Below are positions 14,418-20,827 of a DNA stretch of 23,469 bases, one piece after another (position 1 is the stretch's first letter; the number at the start of each line of letters is the position of its first letter). The stretch covers positions 1 to 23,469 of the forward strand of contig JAHJUV010000030.1 in the NCBI GenBank assembly GCA_018828825.1, written 5' to 3'. The position numbers and the translations under genes are program-made. Origin of the DNA: Planctomycetota bacterium (GTDB lineage: Bacteria > Planctomycetota > Phycisphaerae > Sedimentisphaerales > UBA12454). The notes beneath the pieces are model-generated. The model was given only the letters and a program-made list of their open reading frames with translations. It searched no databases and was not told where the DNA came from.

Positions 14418-14858
14418 ATGCCTACAGCCGACAAAAGAACCCGGGCAAGAGAGCTTGCTATGCAGGCTCTCTGTCAGATGGATATTCAGGGCGATGGCGC
14501 TTTGGATATGCTCGGAGTTTTCTTTGCCGAAAATACCGACAACCCCGTTATCAGGGAAATGGCTGATAAATGGTCAAAAGGCGCATGGCAGGCTGTCGCC
14601 GACTGCGACAGTCTTATCTCTGAGGCCGCTGTCAAGTGGGAGCTTTCGAGGCTTAACCAGGTTGACAGAAGCATCCTTCGGCTCGGGGCGTACCAGCTAA
14701 AATACTGCCCGGATATTCCGGCAAAAGTGGTAATTAACGAGGCGATTGAGCTGGCAAAAAAGTTCAGTACCGAGTCGTCTCCAGGCTTCGTAAACGGCGT
14801 GCTGGACGCAATTTATAGAAAATTAAGAATGAATTCGGACAACCAATGCGAAAAATAG
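14418..14858 (+). CDS. nusB: Transcription antitermination protein NusB
   Basis: NusB binds boxA RNA with S10 (NusE) and supports antitermination in rRNA operons. The 146-residue protein shows RTRARELAMQALCQMDIQG at the start and WELSRLNQVDRSILRLGAYQLKY, then DIPAKVVINEAIELAKKFSTESSPGFVNGVLDAIYRKL, the conserved C-terminal half of the family. Length is normal. The Shine-Dalgarno is weak, so translation may depend on ribosomes coming from ribH 18 bases upstream. Its 3' end overlaps the parA start by 13 bases. Confidence 0.96.
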   Translation: MPTADKRTRARELAMQALCQMDIQGDGALDMLGVFFAENTDNPVIREMADKWSKGAWQAVADCDSLISEAAVKWELSRLNQVDRSILRLGAYQLKYCPDIPAKVVINEAIELAKKFSTESSPGFVNGVLDAIYRKLRMNSDNQCEK

Positions 14859-15691
14859 CGATGCTCAACCAGAAAGGCGGCGTTGGCAAAACCACCTCAG
14901 TTGTCAACATCGCAGCAGCTTTGGCCCAAAGCGGCGCCAGGGTCATCGCCGCGGATTTCGACCCACAGGCACACCTTACGATTCACCTCGGCGTCGAACC
15001 CGACAGTGTGAAATCGGGTACATATAAATTACTGACAAGCTCAGTTGATTTCGACGATGCCTTAATTGAAGTAAGACCGAACCTGTTCCTGCTCGGAGCA
15101 AATATCCATCTTGTAGGCGCCGAAAGCGAACTGGTCAGCGTCGTCGGCAGAGAAACAATCTTCCGCGAAGCCGTCTTAAAATCAAAATTGGATTTCGATT
15201 ATATGATTATCGACTGCCCCCCTTCGCTCGGCCTTTTGACTCTCAACGTCTTGGCCGCAGTAGAAGAAGTAATTATTCCCTTACAGCCGCATTTTCTCGC
15301 GCTTCAGGGCCTGGGCAAACTCCTCCAGACTATAACTCTTGTCGGCAGGAGAATAAATCCTTCGCTTTGGGTGAGCGGAATTCTGTTGTGTATGTTCGAC
15401 AGCAGAACATCACTGTCCGAAGAGGTCAAAAGCGATATCAACAAATTTCTCATCGGCGCAAGGGATTCCGATTGCCCATGGAACAAAGCGCAAATCATTC
15501 CCGTCCTCATACGAAGAAATATCAAACTTGCCGAGGCTCCCAGCTACGGAAAAACAATTTTCGAATACGCCCCCGGCTGTCACGGCGCCGAAGACTACAA
15601 ACTAATCGGTGATTACCTGAACAATGGAACAATTCCTCCCGCTGCCGACAAACAGCAGGAAGATGGGGCGGTTTTAGACACCCGAATATGA
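14846..15691 (+). CDS. ParA/Soj-family ATPase (orphan)
   Basis: This is a 281-residue deviant Walker-A ATPase: KGGVGKTT (10-17), the ADFDPQAH motif at 36-43 in place of the usual D-x-D-P-Q-x, and the Walker-B region MIIDCPPSLGLLTLNVL from residue 120. The C-terminal part contains LIRRNIKLAEAPSYGKTIFEYAP, typical of Soj/ParA proteins of chromosomal type. These ATPases bind DNA and position chromosomes or other cargo. No parB or parS-like site is adjacent, so it may serve another cargo or act with a partner elsewhere. It overlaps nusB by 13 bases. Its TGA stop is the exact insertion point of a repeat element, and before insertion it would have overlapped the rsmE start (ATGA). Confidence 0.92.
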   Translation: MRKIAMLNQKGGVGKTTSVVNIAAALAQSGARVIAADFDPQAHLTIHLGVEPDSVKSGTYKLLTSSVDFDDALIEVRPNLFLLGANIHLVGAESELVSVVGRETIFREAVLKSKLDFDYMIIDCPPSLGLLTLNVLAAVEEVIIPLQPHFLALQGLGKLLQTITLVGRRINPSLWVSGILLCMFDSRTSLSEEVKSDINKFLIGARDSDCPWNKAQIIPVLIRRNIKLAEAPSYGKTIFEYAPGCHGAEDYKLIGDYLNNGTIPPAADKQQEDGAVLDTRI

Positions 15692-15831
15692 GTCCCGCAC
15701 CTTCTAAATATTCATCCCGCACCGGAGAACTATTGAATAGAAAAATGGTGCGGGATTCAATGAATTATCGGTGTCTTTTAAACAGCTTAAAGTTTAACAG
15801 CATCATATCCCATTTAATAAATATAGAATAG
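15688..15831 (+). CDS. Candidate small ORF through the inserted element, from the displaced rsmE start codon
   Basis: The upstream copy of the duplicated target keeps an ATG (15688-15690), which overlaps the parA stop as ATGA. From it the frame stays open through the element for 47 codons (M-S-P-A-P-S-K-Y-S-S...), including the nested copy, to TAG at 15829-15831, 14 bases before the rsmE ATG. It may be translated by ribosomes finishing parA. The first nine residues match those of the ORF at 20708 apart from one position. Probably a by-product of insertion or a translation relay, not an ancestral gene. Confidence 0.35.
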   Translation: MSPAPSKYSSRTGELLNRKMVRDSMNYRCLLNSLKFNSIISHLINIE

Positions 15832-15846
15832 AAAGAAGGTGCGGGA
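15693..15846 (+). mobile_element. MITE-like element, copy 1 (carries nested copy)
   Basis: The terminal inverted repeats TCCCGCACCTTCT and AGAAGGTGCGGGA match perfectly (13 bp), with a further TATTC/GAATA pairing inside. It is flanked by TGAG on both sides (15689-15692 and 15847-15850), or ATGAG if the terminal A is assigned to the target. Without the nested insertion it is 109 bp, close to the 112 bp of the copy at 20713, and the interiors are recognisably related (TGTCTTT...AAACAG). No transposase. Its right end supplies AGAAGG as Shine-Dalgarno for rsmE, six bases before the ATG. Confidence 0.85.
15715..15755 (+). mobile_element. MITE-like element, nested 41-bp copy
   Basis: TCCCGCACC...GGTGCGGGA (9-bp perfect ends), flanked by TTCA at 15711-15714 and 15756-15759 (ATTCA if five bases are counted). 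Its right half (GAATAGAAAAATGGTGCGGGA-like) matches 19 of 21 bases of the right end of the full copy, so it looks like an internally deleted derivative. Insertion plus duplication adds 45 bp, a multiple of three, so the frame through the host element is kept. Confidence 0.75.
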
Positions 15847-16571
15847 TGAGAACGGCAAGATTCTTCTGCGATACGATAAACCAAAACACCGGCACAATTC
15901 TTACCGATGCGCAGTTTCGCCACCTGACGAAGGTCCTCAGGCTCAAAATCGGCGACTCTGTCGAGCTTTTCGACGGCAATGGCACACTCGTACAGGCAAT
16001 TATTGAAAAAATCGAAAAATCACAGGCCGTTTTGACCGTCAAAACCATCAAAAATTATCCAAAACCAACGCAGCAAAGAATAATCATAGCCTCAAGCATC
16101 GCTAAGGGAGAACGCTTCGAGCTGCTCGTGGCTAAATGCACCGAATTGGGGATTGATAGAATCGTGCCTGTCATTTTCGAGCGGACTGTAAAACAATCGC
16201 TGCAGCAGCATCGGCTCCAGACCATCGCCGTCGAATCCACAAAACAGTGTCAGCGGTTATTTTTACCAATAATCGATTTACCGATAGCCTTGCCGGAGGC
16301 AATTAAAAAACTGCAATCCGACTATCCTGCCGCAAAAATTATTTTTGGTTCTTTGACAGAAAACGCTGAATCCATTATAAATCTCGACTTCGGCTCGAAT
16401 GATACGATAGCTTTTATCGGCCCCGAAGGCGGCATAACGGAAACTGAAGAAAATATGCTCAGGAAAATAAACGCTCAACCGCTAAAACTTACCGATACGA
16501 TATTGAGAATTGAAACAGCGGCAATTACTTTCGCTTCCGTCCTTGCTGCAAGAAGAGATTCTCGTAAGTGA
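15846..16571 (+). CDS. rsmE: 16S rRNA (uracil(1498)-N3)-methyltransferase RsmE
   Basis: RsmE methylates N3 of U1498 in 16S rRNA with SAM. It is a SPOUT-class dimeric enzyme with a trefoil knot. The 241-residue protein has the N-terminal PUA-like segment (QFRHLTKVLRLKIGDSVELFDG, 23-44), then KGERFELLVAKCTELGIDRIVP, and the knot motifs AFIGPEGGITETEE and LRIETAAITFASVLA at the end. Length is usual. The ATG is formed by the last base of the inserted element plus the duplicated TG. Shine-Dalgarno AGAAGG comes from the element. Before insertion the start overlapped the parA stop. It converges on the phosphatase-like gene, with 10 bases between stops. Confidence 0.95.
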   Translation: MRTARFFCDTINQNTGTILTDAQFRHLTKVLRLKIGDSVELFDGNGTLVQAIIEKIEKSQAVLTVKTIKNYPKPTQQRIIIASSIAKGERFELLVAKCTELGIDRIVPVIFERTVKQSLQQHRLQTIAVESTKQCQRLFLPIIDLPIALPEAIKKLQSDYPAAKIIFGSLTENAESIINLDFGSNDTIAFIGPEGGITETEENMLRKINAQPLKLTDTILRIETAAITFASVLAARRDSRK

Positions 16572-16581
16572 TCCGGGCCTG

Positions 16582-17133
16582 TCAGGGCACAAGAGACTTT
16601 AGAAATTCCGTCTCCTGTTCCGTAAGAGGCTGTTCTTTTATCTGTTTGACCTTTTCTATCGTCTGGTTCAAATCGAATCCGCCCGATTTCAGCATCCATA
16701 CCGCCGCAAGATATGAAACTCTCTTTTTCCCGCTACTGTCGTGCACAAGCACCGGCAAATTGGCCTTCTCATTCATTATTTCAAGAAATTCCCGGCACGA
16801 TTCCGCATCTGGAATACCATCAGTTGGAGTATTTTTTTCTATCGGCAACTCTATATATTTGACGCCGTTATCCTTCATCCATATCACTTCTTCGTTGTAC
16901 CAGTTATCTTCCCGGTGTTCGTCCGGATTCCGCAGGTTCACAAACGCAGCGATATGATATTTATATAAAAGCCGAGTATAGTCCATCCCCCGCGGCTGGC
17001 CGCTTGTATAAAGCACCCCCTGCTTTACTATTTGAAAACTTTTTATATGAAAATGCCTCACCAAACCGACAACGGCAATAATTATTACTGCTGTCCATAA
17101 CCACCCGAAAATAGGATTTTTCTTTTTTTTCAT
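16582..17133 (-). CDS. Membrane-anchored dual-specificity phosphatase-like protein lacking the catalytic Cys
   Basis: This is a 183-residue protein. A basic start (MKKKKNP) and one membrane segment, WLWTAVIIIAVVGLVRHF (about 11-28), are followed by a phosphatase fold: LYTSGQPRGMDYTRLLYKYHIAAFVNLR (about 41-68) is the usual bacterial DSP/PTP entry. The P-loop region reads LPVLVHDSSGKKRVSYLAA, where H-C-x5-R would be expected. The codon is GAC, so the nucleophilic Cys is replaced by Asp while the invariant Arg is kept. It is therefore likely a pseudophosphatase binding phosphate groups, or uses a different chemistry. It is the last gene of a three-gene minus-strand operon, five bases after the glycosyltransferase stop. 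Confidence 0.82.
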   Translation of the reverse strand: MKKKKNPIFGWLWTAVIIIAVVGLVRHFHIKSFQIVKQGVLYTSGQPRGMDYTRLLYKYHIAAFVNLRNPDEHREDNWYNEEVIWMKDNGVKYIELPIEKNTPTDGIPDAESCREFLEIMNEKANLPVLVHDSSGKKRVSYLAAVWMLKSGGFDLNQTIEKVKQIKEQPLTEQETEFLKSLVP

Positions 17134-17138
17134 TCTTT

Positions 17139-18110
17139 CTACCCGCCAAGTTTCCTGTAAACGTTTCTGACCGCGTAAATCTTTCTGTCGGTCGCCTCAA
17201 AATACACCCTGCTTATCATCTCACCGATAAGACCGGTCGAAATAAAACCCAGACCTATCAGTAATAGAATTATCCCCGCCGCCGTTATTGGACCGTGAGC
17301 TGTTAATATAGGTACGTTAAAATAAAACTTATCGAACAAAACGTAAGCAAAAATAAAACTCGCCACCACAATACAGTAAAACGCCGCCTTGCCGAAAAAA
17401 TGCAGCGGCCGTGTAATATAGCCCAGCAAAAATCGAAGCGTTATCAAATCGAACGCCACCCTGAACGTCCGCGATATACCGTAATTGCTCTTGCCCGCAG
17501 GCCTTTCGATATTCTTGATGGGTATCTCGATTATTTTCGCCCCCCCGAACGATACAACCGCAGGTATAAATCTGTGCATCTCTCCGTATAGCCGCAAATC
17601 CTGGATTATCTGCCGTTTGTACGCCTTAAATGTCGTGCCGAAATCGTGAATATCCACTCCGCTCACTTTCGACGCCAGCCAGTTTGCCATCCTGCTCGGA
17701 ATCTTGCGCATAATAAGATTATCGACCCGTTTCTCACGCCATCCGCTGACGACATCGTATCCTTCATCTATCTTTTTCAGAAAATTCGGTATCTCTTCCG
17801 GCAGATGCTGCAAATCCCCGTCCATACTGATTATTACTTCGCCCTTTGTGTGGTCGAACCCCGCCGCCAGCGCAGGCGTCTGTCCAAAATTCCTGCGAAG
17901 ATGAACCACTACCACATGTTCGTCGTCCTCGGCGATATTTTTAAGTTTCTCAAGCGTCGCATCGTCGCTACCGTCATCGACAAGCACAATCTCGTAACTC
18001 TTGTTCGTCTGCCTCATCACCTTCGTCAGACGCTCACAAAGCTCCTGCACAACCGATTCCTCGTTGTACAAAGGAACAACTACTGAATATTTAACTGCTG
18101 TTTCAGTCAT
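17139..18110 (-). CDS. GT2 polyprenyl-phosphate glycosyltransferase (DPM1/ArnC/GtrB-like)
   Basis: This is a 323-residue inverting glycosyltransferase. The start at ATG 18110 is preferred because GGGAAG lies five bases upstream; an in-frame GTG at 18116 is an alternative. Visible features are YSVVVPLYNEESVV, LVDDGSDDAT, the metal/nucleotide-binding SMDGDLQHLPEEIP (D-x-D), the FGTTFKAYKRQII segment, and two C-terminal membrane helices (FYCIVVASFIFAYVLF and GIILLLIGLGFISTGLIG). Family members transfer a sugar from a nucleotide donor to undecaprenyl phosphate at the inner leaflet. It follows the deacetylase gene closely and precedes the phosphatase-like gene. With lptF/lptG divergent next door, a role in surface glycolipid modification is a reasonable inference; the sugar is unknown. 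Confidence 0.92.
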   Translation of the reverse strand: MTETAVKYSVVVPLYNEESVVQELCERLTKVMRQTNKSYEIVLVDDGSDDATLEKLKNIAEDDEHVVVVHLRRNFGQTPALAAGFDHTKGEVIISMDGDLQHLPEEIPNFLKKIDEGYDVVSGWREKRVDNLIMRKIPSRMANWLASKVSGVDIHDFGTTFKAYKRQIIQDLRLYGEMHRFIPAVVSFGGAKIIEIPIKNIERPAGKSNYGISRTFRVAFDLITLRFLLGYITRPLHFFGKAAFYCIVVASFIFAYVLFDKFYFNVPILTAHGPITAAGIILLLIGLGFISTGLIGEMISRVYFEATDRKIYAVRNVYRKLGG

Positions 18111-18112
18111 TT

Positions 18113-18964
18113 TCACTTCCCGTCAATTTGACCGTAATGTATAAGCTCTATCCCCGCCTCGTGAAGTATCTCTTTCGTCATCGGCTCGCAGAGCCATTTA
18201 AGTTCTGTCTCTCTTTGACCGACAAGTCTCGTATTCCCAAGACCTTCCGCATATCCCGGATGCGTCATCACCTCCGCTACCCCGGCAAACTGCGTCCTGC
18301 CTATCTCTTCCCAGAATTCACCGTCAATTTTGCCCGTATGGGCCGCTCCGAAAAAAATGTCATTTTTTATAAATCTGCTGTCGATTTTCTGGCAGTTCAA
18401 TGTCATCCGCCTCAGTAAAAAAGCCCGCATCCTGTCCCCCAGTCCCACTCTCGGCCAATCCCCTCCGCAAACCGTCGCAGGCTCCCACGGCCAGCGTATC
18501 GCTTTGATTCCGAACCCCTCCGCAAGCGAGCATACTATTTTATATATCGGCCCGAAGCAATGAAAGTGCTTATGTGAATCCAGATGTGTCGGCTTTATGC
18601 CCTTGTTGATTATCGCCTCTATCTGTGCGGCAAGCTCGATTTCTATCGCACTCAGCAGTCTTTTACTCACAAGGCTTTTGGCCGCCAGTTTATAAACTGA
18701 ATATTTGAACTCCCCTGCTTCATCGACAAGAGGTTCTGCCAGCGGGTCAGATGATATCGGCCTGCCTTCCGTCAAATTCAGATGTATCCCCACCCCCATG
18801 CTCGGCATTTGTCCTGCTATCGCTACCGCCTTGTCCACCCCCGGCGTATTAGCCATTAGCGTCGCGCTCGTCAGCACACCGTTAGTATGGGCATCCGCTA
18901 CTGCCTTATTTACGCCCTCACAAAGCCCGAAATCATCCGCATTTATAATCATCTTTCTTTGCAT
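18113..18964 (-). CDS. YdjC/ChbG/HpnK-family carbohydrate deacetylase
   Basis: This is a 283-residue protein from ATG 18964 (M-Q-R-K-M-I-I-N-A-D-D-F-G), matching the short basic start before the conserved I-N-A-D-D-F-G of the family. The 15 codons before it are tandem-repeat DNA and are judged non-coding. Metal-binding residues are visible: the second Asp of N-A-D-D, His in GVGIHLNLTEGRP, and His in PTHLDSHKHFHCF. Members remove N-acetyl groups from amino sugars such as chitobiose or hopanoid-linked GlcNAc. The following GT2 gene starts two bases after this stop. A deacetylase beside a lipid-linked glycosyltransferase resembles the HpnI/HpnK arrangement, but no hopanoid genes are seen. No strong Shine-Dalgarno. 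Confidence 0.9.
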   Translation of the reverse strand: MQRKMIINADDFGLCEGVNKAVADAHTNGVLTSATLMANTPGVDKAVAIAGQMPSMGVGIHLNLTEGRPISSDPLAEPLVDEAGEFKYSVYKLAAKSLVSKRLLSAIEIELAAQIEAIINKGIKPTHLDSHKHFHCFGPIYKIVCSLAEGFGIKAIRWPWEPATVCGGDWPRVGLGDRMRAFLLRRMTLNCQKIDSRFIKNDIFFGAAHTGKIDGEFWEEIGRTQFAGVAEVMTHPGYAEGLGNTRLVGQRETELKWLCEPMTKEILHEAGIELIHYGQIDGK

Positions 18965-19009
18965 AAGGCATAAGAGCATAAGACATAAGAGCATAAGACA
19001 CAAGAGCAA
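18962..19009. repeat. 15-bp tandem repeat at the start of the deacetylase gene
   Basis: Three copies of a 15-bp unit (minus strand ATGCTCTTATGTCTT and variants) directly precede and run into the deacetylase start. If translated they give M-L-L-C-L three times, so each unit offers an in-frame ATG. The next ~50 bases carry CTTATG/CATAAG motifs in opposite orientation and could pair with the repeat. Confidence 0.7.
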
Positions 19010-19108
19010 AATTGCTTATGCACTTAAGACTTATAACTTATGACTTGTGCACTTTTATTATTTTTGTTGCAAAAACACTTTATTTGACGAGAATAATAAT
19101 GAATTATT

Positions 19109-20704
19109 ATGGTTTTTATTCTTCATAGATATATCTTTCGGGAATTATTCAAGGTCTTTGCCCTTTCGGCGATGGCTCTGGGCGTCATTATGAGCCTCGG
19201 CAGTCTGCTTCGGCCTATTCAGGAATACGGGGTCGGCCCAAAGCAGGTCCTCGATTTACTCTATTATTTTATGCCGATTACCTTCACTTTTGTCCTGCCA
19301 GTTGCCGCGCTGTTCGCAACCTCTCTTGTGTACGGCAGAATCGCCGCTGACAACGAGTTCGACGCCTGCAAGGCAAGCGGCATTAGTCCCGCAATGCTCT
19401 TTTATCCGGGTCTTATTCTGGCTATTATTGTTTCAATAGCAAACCTTCTTTTGAGCTTTCATGTCGTACCGATTTATGTCCACCTCGCCGAATCCTCTAT
19501 GAAAGCCGATGCAAAACAGATACTGTTTCGAAATATCCAGCGGCAGGGTTATTATCGCCTCCCCGGCGGACAGTTTAGAATTTACGCCGACGCCGTGGAC
19601 GTCAAAAATTCCGGCCTCCTCGGCGTTGTCATCATTGACGCTGACAGAACTCGCGAGAAAAAACTTATCACCGCCGAATCCGCAACTGTAAATTTCGACA
19701 ACACCGCAAAAACCAACGAGGTAAAAGTCTTTGCCAAAAATGCCTTTCAGTTCGACGAGCACGGCGGAGCCTTTTTCAAGGCTATCTCCGTCCTCGGCGA
19801 ATTCGAATCTCTTATGTCTGACAACGTAAAATTCCGAAAAATCGACCAGATGAACGCCATTAAGGCCTCGCCCATAACTTATTATCCAATTGCCGTCAAT
19901 GCCTGGAACGCCTATGAACAGCTTACTATAGAAATGCTGTGCCGTGATATAAGCGACACTATTGGCGCAGAATCCGATAACTTCTATCAATTGCACAACG
20001 ATGAGTCTCTCGTACGCTTTACCGGCGAGCAATGCGTCATGAGAACCGACCAGGGTACGATTGAAATTTTCGGAAAGGTCATTTTATTCGAGTACAACAA
20101 AAACAACGGTGAACTTACAAAAAGTTACCGCGGCGAAAAAATCGTCCTTCAACTCTCTGCCGAAACACAAACCAGGCCAAGCACGAAAATAATTCTCACT
20201 TTCCCAAACGCCGTCTGGCTTGACAGAGGCATTGAATATATGAAGCCCAGATATGTCGCCAAGGACTTCGCTCTGCCCGATTCCATCGCTGCCAAACTCG
20301 GAGAAAATGTCATCGACACTGCCGAAAACCACCGTTATCTTACCACTCCGTCTCCAAAACTTCTCTCTCTTATTAAGGAAATGAAACGAAAAATCCGCGT
20401 AACACTCTTCGAAATCAAGGCCGAAATACATTCCAGGCTCGTTTTTGGTATAGGCTGTATCACCCTTATCCTCATCGGCATCGAGCTTGGCATTAAATAC
20501 AGAGGCGGCCACCTTCTCACTGCTTTCGGATTCAGCTCTATTCCTGCCGCCGCATTGCTCGTCTTTATTATGGCTGGAAAAAATATAACCAAAAATCAGT
20601 TTTCAGGCGTCGGCGCCGACCTCGGCGTCGCTTTTATGTGGACAGGTCTGCTGTTCCTCTCGATTGTTACTGTCGTCCTTTACAGAAAAATATTAAGGAA
20701 TTGA
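19109..20704 (+). CDS. lptF: LptF/LptG-family permease (LptF position)
   Basis: LptF and LptG are the membrane subunits of the LptB2FG ABC transporter that extracts LPS from the inner membrane. This 531-residue protein has the YjgP/YjgQ layout: three N-terminal helices (about 13-34, 48-75, 95-118), a large periplasmic region, and three C-terminal helices (about 437-457, 466-486, 502-526). The conserved MPITFTFVLPVAALFATSLVYGRIAADNE segment (coupling-helix region) is clear. It is some 160 residues longer than the E. coli protein, the excess lying in the periplasmic jellyroll region, which may reflect a different lipid or bridge. No clear Shine-Dalgarno. Its end contains AAGGA, the likely original ribosome-binding site of lptG. 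No LptB gene is nearby. Confidence 0.87.
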   Translation: MVFILHRYIFRELFKVFALSAMALGVIMSLGSLLRPIQEYGVGPKQVLDLLYYFMPITFTFVLPVAALFATSLVYGRIAADNEFDACKASGISPAMLFYPGLILAIIVSIANLLLSFHVVPIYVHLAESSMKADAKQILFRNIQRQGYYRLPGGQFRIYADAVDVKNSGLLGVVIIDADRTREKKLITAESATVNFDNTAKTNEVKVFAKNAFQFDEHGGAFFKAISVLGEFESLMSDNVKFRKIDQMNAIKASPITYYPIAVNAWNAYEQLTIEMLCRDISDTIGAESDNFYQLHNDESLVRFTGEQCVMRTDQGTIEIFGKVILFEYNKNNGELTKSYRGEKIVLQLSAETQTRPSTKIILTFPNAVWLDRGIEYMKPRYVAKDFALPDSIAAKLGENVIDTAENHRYLTTPSPKLLSLIKEMKRKIRVTLFEIKAEIHSRLVFGIGCITLILIGIELGIKYRGGHLLTAFGFSSIPAAALLVFIMAGKNITKNQFSGVGADLGVAFMWTGLLFLSIVTVVLYRKILRN

Positions 20705-20707
20705 GAA

Positions 20708-20827
20708 ATGAATCCCGCACCTTCTAAATATTCAACATTTCAGATATGTCTTTCAAAAAACAGAAAGAATAATATCTTTTATAAAGACACATCTCTTAAA
20801 AATAGAATAAAAGAAGGTGCGGGATGA
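20708..20827 (+). CDS. Candidate small ORF through the inserted element, from the displaced lptG start codon
   Basis: The upstream target copy keeps ATG (20708-20710) with AAGGA ten to eleven bases upstream, the original lptG site. The frame runs through the whole element for 39 codons (M-N-P-A-P-S-K-Y-S-T ... I-K-E-G-A-G) and stops at TGA 20825-20827, which overlaps the present lptG ATG as ATGA. Ribosomes entering at the old start would therefore be delivered to the new one. No family recognised. It is best seen as a translation relay created by insertion. Confidence 0.45.
   Translation: MNPAPSKYSTFQICLSKNRKNNIFYKDTSLKNRIKEGAG
20713..20824 (+). mobile_element. MITE-like element, copy 2
   Basis: This is a 112-bp element with the same 13-bp terminal inverted repeats as copy 1 and TATTC/GAATA inner pairing. 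A second internal stem is AGATATGTCTTT (20742-20753) with AAAGACACATCT (20783-20794), 11 of 12 paired. TGAA flanks it on both sides (20709-20712, 20825-20828; ATGAA if five bases are counted). It lies between lptF and lptG. Its right end gives lptG the Shine-Dalgarno AGAAGG, six bases before the ATG. In RNA the left repeat could pair with and hide that site. Confidence 0.85.

Noticed and set aside
14846..15691. A complete ParABS partition locus.
   Set aside because: Only a ParA-like gene is present; no ParB gene or 16-bp parS-like palindrome was seen nearby.
15693..15846. Reading the rsmE and lptG leaders as copies of one conserved riboswitch-like RNA instead of insertions.
   Set aside because: The matching direct repeats at all three copies, the nested copy, and clean restoration of the operon junctions on excision favour transposition. 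An RNA effect of the inserted element remains possible and is listed separately.
18965..19009. Extension of the deacetylase N-terminus by M-L-L-C-L repeats.
   Set aside because: These codons are tandem-repeat DNA without a ribosome-binding site, and the family begins just before I-N-A-D-D-F-G.
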